A stretch of 64,000 nt of DNA from assembly GCA_035760665.1 (NCBI GenBank), contig DASTSN010000105.1:19956-83955 (forward strand). Reading direction: 5' to 3'. A program made the position numbers and the translations under genes. The notes under the pieces are model-generated. The model made no database searches, had not been told where the DNA came from, and saw only the letters and a list, made by a program, of their open reading frames with translations. Of this stretch, positions 34,964 to 41,902 are shown in pieces; the stretch's first letter is position 1, and each line of letters opens with the position of its first letter. The stretch is from DASTSN01 sp035760665. Lineage in GTDB: Bacteria; Bacteroidota; Bacteroidia; Chitinophagales; Chitinophagaceae.

Positions 34964-35857
34964 TTACACGCGGGCTAACTTTTTTACGGCTGCATAACTT
35001 TTGGCAATGCTTTCAAAAACGGGCATCTTCACCTGGTCCTGCTCCACGAAGAAGTATTCCATACCGGACTGGCGTTTATGCCGGAAAATTTCCTGGTAAT
35101 TGATAATGCCAGTGCCCACTTCGGTAAAATACTGTTCACCACTGGTGGTGAAGGAAGGCGCCTGCTTAGAGGCCATGTCTTTTACATGCCACATTTTAAT
35201 GCGGCCGGGGTTTTCAGCAATTAACTGCAAGGGGTCCAGACCGGCCCGTTCCACCCAGTAAATATCCATTTCAAAATTTACCAGCGACGGATCGGTATCT
35301 TTCACAAAAATGGAAAAACCGGTTTGTCCGCCACCCCAGTCTTGGAATTCAAAATTGTGGTTATGATAGGCCAGTTTTAGTCCTGCTCCCTTTGCCACAA
35401 GGGCTGCTTCGTTAAATTTTTCCGCCAGCCGCTTATAATCATCAATGCTGGTACGCATATTATCCATCAGGTAAGGGATTACGAGGTATTTGTGCCCCAT
35501 TTTGGCGGCGTCTTCCACCGTTTTTTTCAAATCGTCCTGGTCTCCTTTGGTTAGGTAGCCCATCATCATATAGTGTCCGCTGGGGGAAACCAGCTGGTGC
35601 TTCTTGAGAATAGCCGAAAACTCTTCAGGCGTTTTCCCAAAAAACTTCCCGTTTCCATATCCAAATACTTCCACGGAGTTGTAGCCTGTTTCGGCCACTT
35701 TAGCAATAGTGGATTCCAGGTCTTTTTGAATTTCGTTGCGGAGCGTATACAGTTGTAAACCAATAAGCGGTTTCTGTTTGAACCAGTCGCCTCCTGCCAG
35801 CATCAGTCCGGTGGTGGCAACGGAAGCTTGTTTGATAAAAGTTCTGCGAGTAAGCAT
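34964..35857 (-). CDS. Tat-exported sugar phosphate isomerase/epimerase family TIM barrel
   Basis: A 297-residue xylose-isomerase-like TIM barrel (AP endonuclease family 2 fold). The start MLTRRTFIKQASVATTG is a twin-arginine signal, so the protein is folded before export to the periplasm. The barrel begins IGLQLYTLRNEI and includes YNSVEVFGYGNG, YHNHNFEFQDWGG (metal ligands), FEMDIYWVERAG and MWHVKDMA, and ends with YFFVEQDQ, giving the usual Glu/Asp/His metal site. Family members with Tat signals often accompany DUF1080 hydrolases in 3-keto-sugar pathways. ATG 35857 is chosen over TTG 35866 because it places the twin arginine at the right distance. Confidence 0.87.
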   Translation of the reverse strand: MLTRRTFIKQASVATTGLMLAGGDWFKQKPLIGLQLYTLRNEIQKDLESTIAKVAETGYNSVEVFGYGNGKFFGKTPEEFSAILKKHQLVSPSGHYMMMGYLTKGDQDDLKKTVEDAAKMGHKYLVIPYLMDNMRTSIDDYKRLAEKFNEAALVAKGAGLKLAYHNHNFEFQDWGGGQTGFSIFVKDTDPSLVNFEMDIYWVERAGLDPLQLIAENPGRIKMWHVKDMASKQAPSFTTSGEQYFTEVGTGIINYQEIFRHKRQSGMEYFFVEQDQVKMPVFESIAKSYAAVKKLARV

Positions 35858-36013
35858 GACAAGCAATTTGAGTGTTAAATATATTTCAAACCTACAATTA
35901 ATCCTAGAGTAAAAATAACTAAAACGTCTGTTGCACAGTTGATGAATCTTACTGATTCATTGTTATTTTTTTACTGAAATAATCACGGGAGAGAACGCCT
36001 GTAAAAAGGATAT

Positions 36014-36045
36014 GAAGAAGCCCTGTAGATTTACAGGGCTTCTTC
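36014..36045 (-). terminator. Hairpin downstream of tRNA-Pro(CGG)
   Basis: A 14-bp perfect stem (gaagaagccctgta 36014-36027 with tacagggcttcttc 36032-36045) with a four-base loop lies five bases beyond the tRNA. There is no long T-tract, but its position and strength fit a transcript end. Confidence 0.65.
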
Positions 36046-36049
36046 CTGG

Positions 36050-36123
36050 TCGGGATGACTGGATTCGAACCAGCGACCCCTACGTCCCGAACGTAGTGCG
36101 CTACCGGGCTGCGCTACATCCCG
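36050..36123 (-). tRNA. tRNA-Pro (CGG anticodon)
   Basis: A 74-nt cloverleaf on the minus strand. The acceptor stem CGGGATG/CATCCCG starts with C1, typical of bacterial proline tRNAs, and has discriminator A. The anticodon arm CTACG-TTCGGGA-CGTAG gives CGG, and the T arm holds GGTTCGAATCC. CCA is not encoded. It follows tRNA-Pro(GGG) by 44 bases. Confidence 0.95.
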
Positions 36124-36157
36124 AAAAAATCATCCCGACAGGGATCGCCGGGATGAT
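36124..36157 (-). terminator. Terminator-like hairpin between the two tRNA-Pro genes
   Basis: On the minus strand ATCATCCCG pairs with CGGGATGAT (36157-36149 with 36137-36129), loop 11 bases, followed by TTTTTT (36129-36124) just before the second tRNA. This is an intrinsic terminator in form, although the downstream tRNA then needs read-through or its own promoter. Confidence 0.7.
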
Positions 36158-36167
36158 ACTGGTTTGG

Positions 36168-36241
36168 TCGGGTGGACTGGATTCGAACCAGCGACCACTT
36201 GCACCCCATACAAGTGCGCTACCGGGCTGCGCCACCACCCG
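36168..36241 (-). tRNA. tRNA-Pro (GGG anticodon)
   Basis: A 74-nt cloverleaf on the minus strand. The acceptor stem is CGGGTGG/CCACCCG with discriminator A. The anticodon arm CTTGT-ATGGGGT-GCAAG (one T-G pair at the loop) gives GGG, and the T arm is as in its neighbour. Together with the CGG gene it covers CCC, CCU and CCG. Confidence 0.94.
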
Positions 36242-36258
36242 AATTTCAGATTGGGCAG

Positions 36259-36290
36259 CAAAATTAAGTCATAAATTCTCAATTCCGAAA
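36259..36290 (-). promoter_or_regulatory. Promoter of the tRNA-Pro genes
   Basis: On the minus strand TAATTTTG (36266-36259) matches TAnnTTTG exactly and lies 17 bases before the tRNA-Pro(GGG) start. A TTTC (36290-36287) sits 20 bases upstream in place of TTTG. Confidence 0.6.
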
Positions 36291-36319
36291 TCAAAAACAA
36301 CCTTTATCTTCGCTGCTTA

Positions 36320-37582
36320 ATGAAAATCCTCATTAAGCAAGCAAGGGTGATTGATCCCTCCTCCCCTTTAAACGGACAAATCACTGACCTTTTCATCAAC
36401 AACGGTATCATCACACAAATTGGTAATCAGCTTTCCCCTCAGGCCGATAAAGTCATTACCATACCGGGGTTGCATGTTTCACCGGGCTGGATGGATGTGT
36501 TTGCGCATTTTGCCGATCCTGGATTCGAGTTTAAAGAAACCCTGGAAACCGGTGCGCAGGCTGCCGCTGCCGGAGGATTTACCGATGTGCTGGTGATTCC
36601 CAACACACAACCTGTTGTGCACAATAAATCGACTGTTGAATACATTGTTCAGAAAAGCCGGTCGCTGCCGGTCACCATTCACCCCATTGGCGCCGTTACA
36701 AAAAATACCGAAGGAAAAGAACTGGCGGAAATGTATGACATGCGCCACAGCGGGGCTGTTGCCTTTGGCGATGGGATTCACTGTGTGCAGTCATCGGGCC
36801 TGCTGGTAAAAGCGTTGCAATATGTAAAAACCTTTGATGGCATCATCATACAGTTACCCGATGATAAATCCATTCAGCCGCAGGGCCTGATGAATGAAGG
36901 AATCGTATCCACAAAGCTCGGCTTGCCGGGTAAGCCCGCTATGGCTGAAGAACTGATTGTGGCAAGAGACATCAAGCTTGCCCGTTATGCCGAGTCGAAA
37001 CTGCATTTTACCGGTATTGCCTCGGCAAAATCACTCGAATACATTCAGCGGGCAAAGGCCGACGGTATCGGTATCAGCTGCTCTGTCACTCCTTATCACC
37101 TGTTTTTTTGCGACGAAGACCTGGGCAGTTATGATACCAACTTGAAAGTAAACCCACCGCTGCGTACCAAGAAAGATCAGCAAGCGCTGCAGCAGGCCGT
37201 CGCTGAAGGTTTGATTGATTGCATTGCCACGCATCACCTGCCGCATGAATACGACAGCAAGGTGCTGGAATTTGAATACGCCAAATTTGGTATGATTGGC
37301 CTCGAAACAGCTTATGCAGTTATCAACACAGCGCTGCCGGGTATACCGCAGGAAACTCTGGTTTCCCTGCTCTCTGCCAACCCACGCAAACTGTTTGGCC
37401 TTCCTGCAATCACCATCAGCGAACAGGCGCAGGCCTGTCTCACGTTATTTAATCCTGCTGCCAGTTGGGCTGTTGCAACAGAAGACCTGCGTTCCAAATC
37501 CAAAAACTCTCCTTTTATTGGGAAACAATTAAAAGGCCGCGTGGCCGGGATAATTAATAAAGACCAGCTATTTTTGAACTAA
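36320..37582 (+). CDS. Dihydroorotase-like protein with degenerate metal site
   Basis: A 420-residue amidohydrolase-fold protein, clearly homologous to class I dihydroorotase (PyrC/DHO) over its whole length: TIPGLHVSPGWMD, GGFTDVLVIPNTQP, GLPGKPAMAEELIVARD, SVTPYHLFF, NPPLRTKKDQQAL and FGMIGLETA. Several residues that bind zinc in true enzymes are changed. The usual D-x-HxH-LREPG motif reads DVFAHFADPG (Phe61 replaces the first His, Ala65 the Arg). The second His of the HxxH motif is Gly232. The metal-binding Asp of TDHAPH is His305 (ATHHLPH). It may therefore be a non-catalytic dihydroorotase homologue, like the inactive PyrC' subunits that scaffold aspartate transcarbamoylase in Pseudomonas. 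Many annotations would call it pyrC. It heads a run of plus-strand genes. Confidence 0.85.
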   Translation: MKILIKQARVIDPSSPLNGQITDLFINNGIITQIGNQLSPQADKVITIPGLHVSPGWMDVFAHFADPGFEFKETLETGAQAAAAGGFTDVLVIPNTQPVVHNKSTVEYIVQKSRSLPVTIHPIGAVTKNTEGKELAEMYDMRHSGAVAFGDGIHCVQSSGLLVKALQYVKTFDGIIIQLPDDKSIQPQGLMNEGIVSTKLGLPGKPAMAEELIVARDIKLARYAESKLHFTGIASAKSLEYIQRAKADGIGISCSVTPYHLFFCDEDLGSYDTNLKVNPPLRTKKDQQALQQAVAEGLIDCIATHHLPHEYDSKVLEFEYAKFGMIGLETAYAVINTALPGIPQETLVSLLSANPRKLFGLPAITISEQAQACLTLFNPAASWAVATEDLRSKSKNSPFIGKQLKGRVAGIINKDQLFLN

Positions 37583-37597
37583 CTAAATCCTTCTGTT

Positions 37598-38119
37598 ATG
37601 GAAAATAAGGTCATGTCACACATCATTAAGGGACTCATTGTGTCGTTGATTCTAATCGTGATCAGCATCGTTGGTTTTTTTGCGGGTCTCGCTGAGAAAA
37701 ACTGGTTTAGTTGGGTAAGCAATGTGGTTATGTTTGTTGCCATCATTTGGGGTTGCATTTATTATGCTGCACAACTTGATGGTAAAGTAACTTTTGGAAA
37801 TGTGTTTGCTCACGGCTTTAAAATGTCAGTGGTCATAGCCTTGATTATGGTTGTATATTCCCTGCTGGCCATGAACCTGATATTCCCGGAGATGAAAGAG
37901 AAGGCATTGGAAATGGCCCGCCAGCGCATGGAAGAAAAAGGCAATCTTTCCGATGAACAAATCGATCAGGCCATCGAAATGACGAAAAAATTCTTTGTGC
38001 CCTTTGCTATTGGGGGGATTTTATTAATCACGCTAATCTTTGGAGCAATTGCGTCATTAGCGGGTGCGGCGATGGCTAAGAAAAAACCTGTGAACCCGCT
38101 GGATCAAATGAATATGTAA
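37598..38119 (+). CDS. DUF4199 domain membrane protein
   Basis: A 173-residue inner-membrane protein of the DUF4199 family, confined largely to Bacteroidota. Four hydrophobic helices lie near residues 8-28, 36-56, 72-94 and 130-155. Between the third and fourth is a charged cytosolic or periplasmic stretch (FPEMKEKALEMARQRMEEKGN, residues about 98-125) typical of the family. It starts 15 bases after the dihydroorotase-like stop and its stop overlaps the next start (TAATG), so it is translationally linked to the glycosyltransferase. Function unknown. Confidence 0.85.
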   Translation: MENKVMSHIIKGLIVSLILIVISIVGFFAGLAEKNWFSWVSNVVMFVAIIWGCIYYAAQLDGKVTFGNVFAHGFKMSVVIALIMVVYSLLAMNLIFPEMKEKALEMARQRMEEKGNLSDEQIDQAIEMTKKFFVPFAIGGILLITLIFGAIASLAGAAMAKKKPVNPLDQMNM

Positions 38120-39060
38120 TGGATTTATCAATCGTTATCCCGTTAATGAACGAAGCCGAATCGCTGCCGGAACTGGCGGCATGGATTGAACGTGTTATGC
38201 AGGCAAACGGGTTTACTTATGAAATTGTATTTATCGACGATGGCAGCACTGACGAATCCTGGACAGTGATTGAAAACCTGCAGGCAAAAAACGGAAACAT
38301 TCGGGGGATAAAATTTCAGCGCAATTACGGAAAATCCGCTGCCCTGAATGAAGGTTTCCGTGCAGCACAGGGAGATGTCGTGGTTACCATGGATGCCGAT
38401 TTGCAGGACAGCCCCGATGAAATACCGGAACTGCGTCGCATGATCCTGGAAGAAGGTTTCGACCTGGTAAGCGGCTGGAAGAAAAAACGCCACGACCCGC
38501 TCAGCAAAACCTTTCCTTCCAAATTATTCAACTATACTGCACGGCGGGTAACCAAAATACCCCTGCACGATTTTAATTGCGGACTGAAAGCCTATAAAAA
38601 GAAAGTGATCAAAGGCATTGAAGTGTATGGCGAAATGCACCGGTACATCCCCGTTATAGCCAAATGGGCAGGTTTTCGAAAGGTAGGCGAAAAAGTAGTG
38701 GAACACCGTGCCCGACAATTCGGCCGCAGCAAATTCAGCGGCATCGATCGCGGGGTAAAAGGCCTGCTGGACCTGGCCTCGATCATGTTTATTGGAAAAT
38801 TTTCCAAGCGGCCAATGCACTTTTTTGGTTTGTGGGGCTCGGTATTCTTTCTGGTAGGACTTGGTATTGCTATTTACCTGATCATTGCCAAGTTCATCGA
38901 CAGCAGTTACCCGCTGACCAACCGCCCGGGTTTTTATTTTGCCCTCACGGCTATTATCCTTGGCATGCAGTTATTCCTGGCCGGTTTTATCAGCGAACTG
39001 ATCAGCCGTAATGCTCCCGGCCGCAACACCTATCTTATAGAAAAGAAGCTGGGATTGTAA
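38119..39060 (+). CDS. Family 2 glycosyltransferase with two C-terminal membrane helices
   Basis: A 313-residue GT2 enzyme of the DPM1/ArnC/GtrB type, which transfers a sugar from an NDP- donor to polyprenyl phosphate or a glycolipid. The GT-A core has FIDDGSTDES, MDADLQDSPDE (DxD-type metal site) and a C-terminal acceptor part with HRARQFGRSKF. Two membrane helices follow near residues 237-259 and 272-296. It is linked by one-base stop/start overlaps to both DUF4199 upstream and the GT4 enzyme downstream. It likely makes a lipid-linked sugar for a surface glycan. Confidence 0.9.
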   Translation: MDLSIVIPLMNEAESLPELAAWIERVMQANGFTYEIVFIDDGSTDESWTVIENLQAKNGNIRGIKFQRNYGKSAALNEGFRAAQGDVVVTMDADLQDSPDEIPELRRMILEEGFDLVSGWKKKRHDPLSKTFPSKLFNYTARRVTKIPLHDFNCGLKAYKKKVIKGIEVYGEMHRYIPVIAKWAGFRKVGEKVVEHRARQFGRSKFSGIDRGVKGLLDLASIMFIGKFSKRPMHFFGLWGSVFFLVGLGIAIYLIIAKFIDSSYPLTNRPGFYFALTAIILGMQLFLAGFISELISRNAPGRNTYLIEKKLGL

Positions 39061-40196
39061 TGCGCAAGTTTGTGATCATAGGACCCGGCCATCCCCTGCG
39101 TGGCGGATTGGCCACTTTTAACCAGCGTTTAGCCAAAGAATTCATTGCCCAGGGACAGCAATGCAGTATCTGGTCGTTTTCTTTGCAGTACCCTTCTTTT
39201 TTATTTCCCGGTAAAACACAATACAGCGATGAACCTGCACCGGCCGATATTCCCATCCGGTCTGTCATCAACTCCGTCAACCCACTCAACTGGCTGCGCG
39301 TTGGAAGAAATCTGAAAAACGAAAAGCCCGACGTTGTTATCGTTCGGTACTGGCTGCCTTTTATGGGGCCGGCACTTGGGACAATTTTACGACAGGTAAA
39401 AAAAAATCAGCGCACAAAAATTATCTGTATTGCTGATAATGTGATTCCCCATGAGCATCGACCCGGCGATAAACAGTTTACCCGTTATTTCCTGAAAAGC
39501 TGCGATGCCTTCATCACTATGAGTGAAAAAGTAATGGCAGACCTGCGGCTGTTTGAAAAACACAAACCTGCCAGGCTGGTGCAGCACCCCTTGTATGATA
39601 CCTTTGGCGAGCCGGTTACCAAAGCGGTAGCCCGTAAACAGCTCAACCTGCCGGCACAGGATAAAATCGTTTTATTCTTTGGGTTCATCCGTAAATACAA
39701 AGGGTTGGATATACTGCTGGAAGCAATGGCAGACGACAGAATAAAACAGGCTGGAATTAAATTACTGGTCGCCGGTGAGTTTTATGAAGATGAAAAACCC
39801 TACCGGGAGCAAATTGCTGCATTGGGACTTGAAGACCGCTTGTTCCTGAAAACAGCCTTTATTCCTGACAGTGAAGTAAAATATTATTTATGCGCTGCTG
39901 ATGCGGTGGTGCAGCCTTACAGGAACGCCACGCAGAGCGGCGTAACACCATTGGCCTATAATTTTGAAAAGCCCATGATTGTCACCAACGTCGGAGGACT
40001 GCCATCGCTGGTGCCGGATAAACAAGCGGGCATTGTTACTGCAGCCTCGCCCGAAGCTATTGCGGCAGGTATCCTGCAGTTTTACGAATTAGGTGAAGCG
40101 CATTTTATTCCCCATCTTCGCAGGGAAAAACAAAAATACAGTTGGGCAAACCTGGTAAAAACGATTGAAGACCTGGCAGCAGGGATTCCCCAATAA
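39060..40196 (+). CDS. Family 4-type glycosyltransferase
   Basis: A 378-residue GT-B glycosyltransferase. The N-terminal domain begins with a short strand and the glycine-rich GPGHPLRGGLATF acceptor-side loop. The C-terminal donor domain contains VLFFGFIRKYKGLDILLEA, LLVAGEFYED, the TAFIPDSEVKYYLCAADAV stretch and the E-x7-E-like region EKPMIVTNVGGLP. There is no membrane helix, so it is cytosolic or peripheral. Start overlaps the GT2 stop by one base. It probably extends a glycan on the inner face of the membrane. The sugar used is not readable from sequence, though heptose genes lie directly downstream. Confidence 0.88.
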   Translation: MRKFVIIGPGHPLRGGLATFNQRLAKEFIAQGQQCSIWSFSLQYPSFLFPGKTQYSDEPAPADIPIRSVINSVNPLNWLRVGRNLKNEKPDVVIVRYWLPFMGPALGTILRQVKKNQRTKIICIADNVIPHEHRPGDKQFTRYFLKSCDAFITMSEKVMADLRLFEKHKPARLVQHPLYDTFGEPVTKAVARKQLNLPAQDKIVLFFGFIRKYKGLDILLEAMADDRIKQAGIKLLVAGEFYEDEKPYREQIAALGLEDRLFLKTAFIPDSEVKYYLCAADAVVQPYRNATQSGVTPLAYNFEKPMIVTNVGGLPSLVPDKQAGIVTAASPEAIAAGILQFYELGEAHFIPHLRREKQKYSWANLVKTIEDLAAGIPQ

Positions 40197-40253
40197 CCCA
40201 GGAATACAAAGAAGGGTTTCCGCCTGTAGCGTGATTTTTAATTTATCCAATCC

Positions 40254-41276
40254 ATGATTTATCGAAGCAAAGCTCCTTTACGTATCGGACTGGCAGGTGG
40301 TGGCACCGATGTAAGTCCGTACAGCGATTTATACGGCGGGGCCATTCTCAACGCCACTGTTTCTCTTTATGCTTCAGCCACTATTGAACCCATCAGCGAA
40401 AATGGCATTATCATTACCTCTATTGACCAGGAACAGGAACAGCGTTTCGATTGGAGCCCGCAACTACCCATTGATGGCAAACTTGATTTGCTCAAAGGCG
40501 TGTATAACCGTATTCAGAAAGACTATGGTTTGCCCATGACCAACTTCCGGCTCTCAACATTTGTAGAGGCTCCGGCAGGTTCCGGCTTGGGTACATCTTC
40601 TACTCTGGTCGTGGCCATTATCGGTGCCTTTGCCGAGATGCTGCGTTTACCCCTGGGCGAATATGATATTGCCCACTATGCTTATGAAATTGAACGTAAA
40701 GACCTGCAACTTGCCGGCGGCAAACAGGACCAGTATGCCGCAACTTTTGGAGGCGTAAATTTCATGGAATTCTATAGCGATGATAAAGTCATCGTCAATC
40801 CTTTGCGTATCAAGCAGGAATACCTTTTTGAACTGGAAAACAATCTCCTGCTGTATTATACATCCACTACAAGAGAATCAGCTAAAATTATTGAGCGGCA
40901 AGCAAGCAACGTTGTAAATAAAAAAGAACAGCCAGTGGAAGCCATGCACCAATTAAAAGAGCAGGCGCACATGATGAAAGAAGCCCTGCTGAAAGGCCGT
41001 ATTCATGATATTGGCGAAATCCTTGATTTTGGTTTCCGGCAAAAAAGAAAAATGGCAGAAGGGATCAGTAATGAACTGATTGACGAAATTTATGCAACGG
41101 CAAAAGCCGCCGGAGCCACCGGTGGAAAAATATCCGGCGCTGGCGGCGGCGGATTCATGACATTTTATTGTCCAGGAAATACCAAATACAATGTCATTAA
41201 ACAACTGGAGCGCTTTGGTGGCCATCATAAAAAATATCTTTTTGTTGAACATGGTTTAAAGACATGGTCACTATAA
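40254..41276 (+). CDS. hddA: D-glycero-alpha-D-manno-heptose-7-phosphate kinase (GHMP family)
   Basis: A 340-residue GHMP kinase. The start (RSKAPLRIGLAGGGTDVSPY) and the family ATP motif EAPAGSGLGTSSTLVVA are those of HddA, which phosphorylates C1 of D-glycero-D-manno-heptose-7-phosphate in the alpha configuration. AGGKQDQYAATFGGVNFMEF and the C-terminal GATGGKISGAGGGGFMTFY (motif 3) complete it. It lies 57 bases after the GT4 gene and 28 bases before gmhA. With gmhA and the fused hddC-gmhB gene it supplies every step from sedoheptulose-7-phosphate to GDP-heptose. Confidence 0.92.
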   Translation: MIYRSKAPLRIGLAGGGTDVSPYSDLYGGAILNATVSLYASATIEPISENGIIITSIDQEQEQRFDWSPQLPIDGKLDLLKGVYNRIQKDYGLPMTNFRLSTFVEAPAGSGLGTSSTLVVAIIGAFAEMLRLPLGEYDIAHYAYEIERKDLQLAGGKQDQYAATFGGVNFMEFYSDDKVIVNPLRIKQEYLFELENNLLLYYTSTTRESAKIIERQASNVVNKKEQPVEAMHQLKEQAHMMKEALLKGRIHDIGEILDFGFRQKRKMAEGISNELIDEIYATAKAAGATGGKISGAGGGGFMTFYCPGNTKYNVIKQLERFGGHHKKYLFVEHGLKTWSL

Positions 41277-41304
41277 ATAAAACTCATTAAAAAATTCCTG
41301 CATA

Positions 41305-41892
41305 ATGTCTGCGCAAATCAAACAAATCATTGCATCCTCCATTGCTGTTAAACAGCAGGTGCTTGCCAATGACGAACTGATCAACAGCATTGAAGCAATT
41401 GCAAATACAATTGTTGCTGCCTTTCAAAAAGGGAAACGAGTATACTTCTGTGGAAACGGCGGCAGTGCTGCCGATGCACAACACCTCGCTGCTGAATTTT
41501 CCGGACGTTTCTATACAGATCGTAAAGCTTTGCCGGCGGAAGCTTTACATTGCAACACCTCTTACCTTACAGCGGTAGCGAATGACTACAGCTATGATGT
41601 TGTGTATGCCCGCATGATTGACGGCATCGGGCAGGAAGGTGATGTGCTGGTGGGATTGTCCACCTCCGGGAATTCGGGGAATATCATCCGGGCATTTGAA
41701 GTGGCCAGGGCCAAAAAGATCATTACCGTTGGTTTTACCGGCAGCAGTGGCGGCAATATGAAGGCGTTAAGTGATTTCCTCATCAATATTCCCTCAACCG
41801 ATACCCCGCGGATACAGGAAAGCCATATTATGGCGGGCCATATCATTTGCCAGTTAGTGGAAGAAAAATATTTTGTGCACCCCACACACTAA
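41305..41892 (+). CDS. gmhA: D-sedoheptulose-7-phosphate isomerase GmhA
   Basis: A 195-residue SIS-fold isomerase that converts sedoheptulose-7-phosphate to D-glycero-D-manno-heptose-7-phosphate, the entry step of heptose synthesis. CGNGGSAADAQHLAAEFSGRF and GLSTSGNSGNIIRA are the phosphate-binding SIS motifs, and the C-terminal ESHIMAGHIICQLVE carries the catalytic His/Glu region. Length matches E. coli GmhA (192). The next start lies 10 bases after the stop. The gene is part of the heptose cluster. Confidence 0.95.
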   Translation: MSAQIKQIIASSIAVKQQVLANDELINSIEAIANTIVAAFQKGKRVYFCGNGGSAADAQHLAAEFSGRFYTDRKALPAEALHCNTSYLTAVANDYSYDVVYARMIDGIGQEGDVLVGLSTSGNSGNIIRAFEVARAKKIITVGFTGSSGGNMKALSDFLINIPSTDTPRIQESHIMAGHIICQLVEEKYFVHPTH

Positions 41893-41902
41893 ACCACCAT
41901 TC

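Noticed and set aside
36012..36320. 102-residue plus-strand frame across the tRNA-Pro pair
   Set aside because: It lies antisense to two well-formed tRNA genes; the repeated peptide it encodes only reflects the shared T-arm sequence of the tRNAs.
41873..41902. TTG start for the HddC-GmhB fusion overlapping gmhA
   Set aside because: The ATG at 41903 gives the normal nucleotidyltransferase N-terminus; the extra ten residues have no support.
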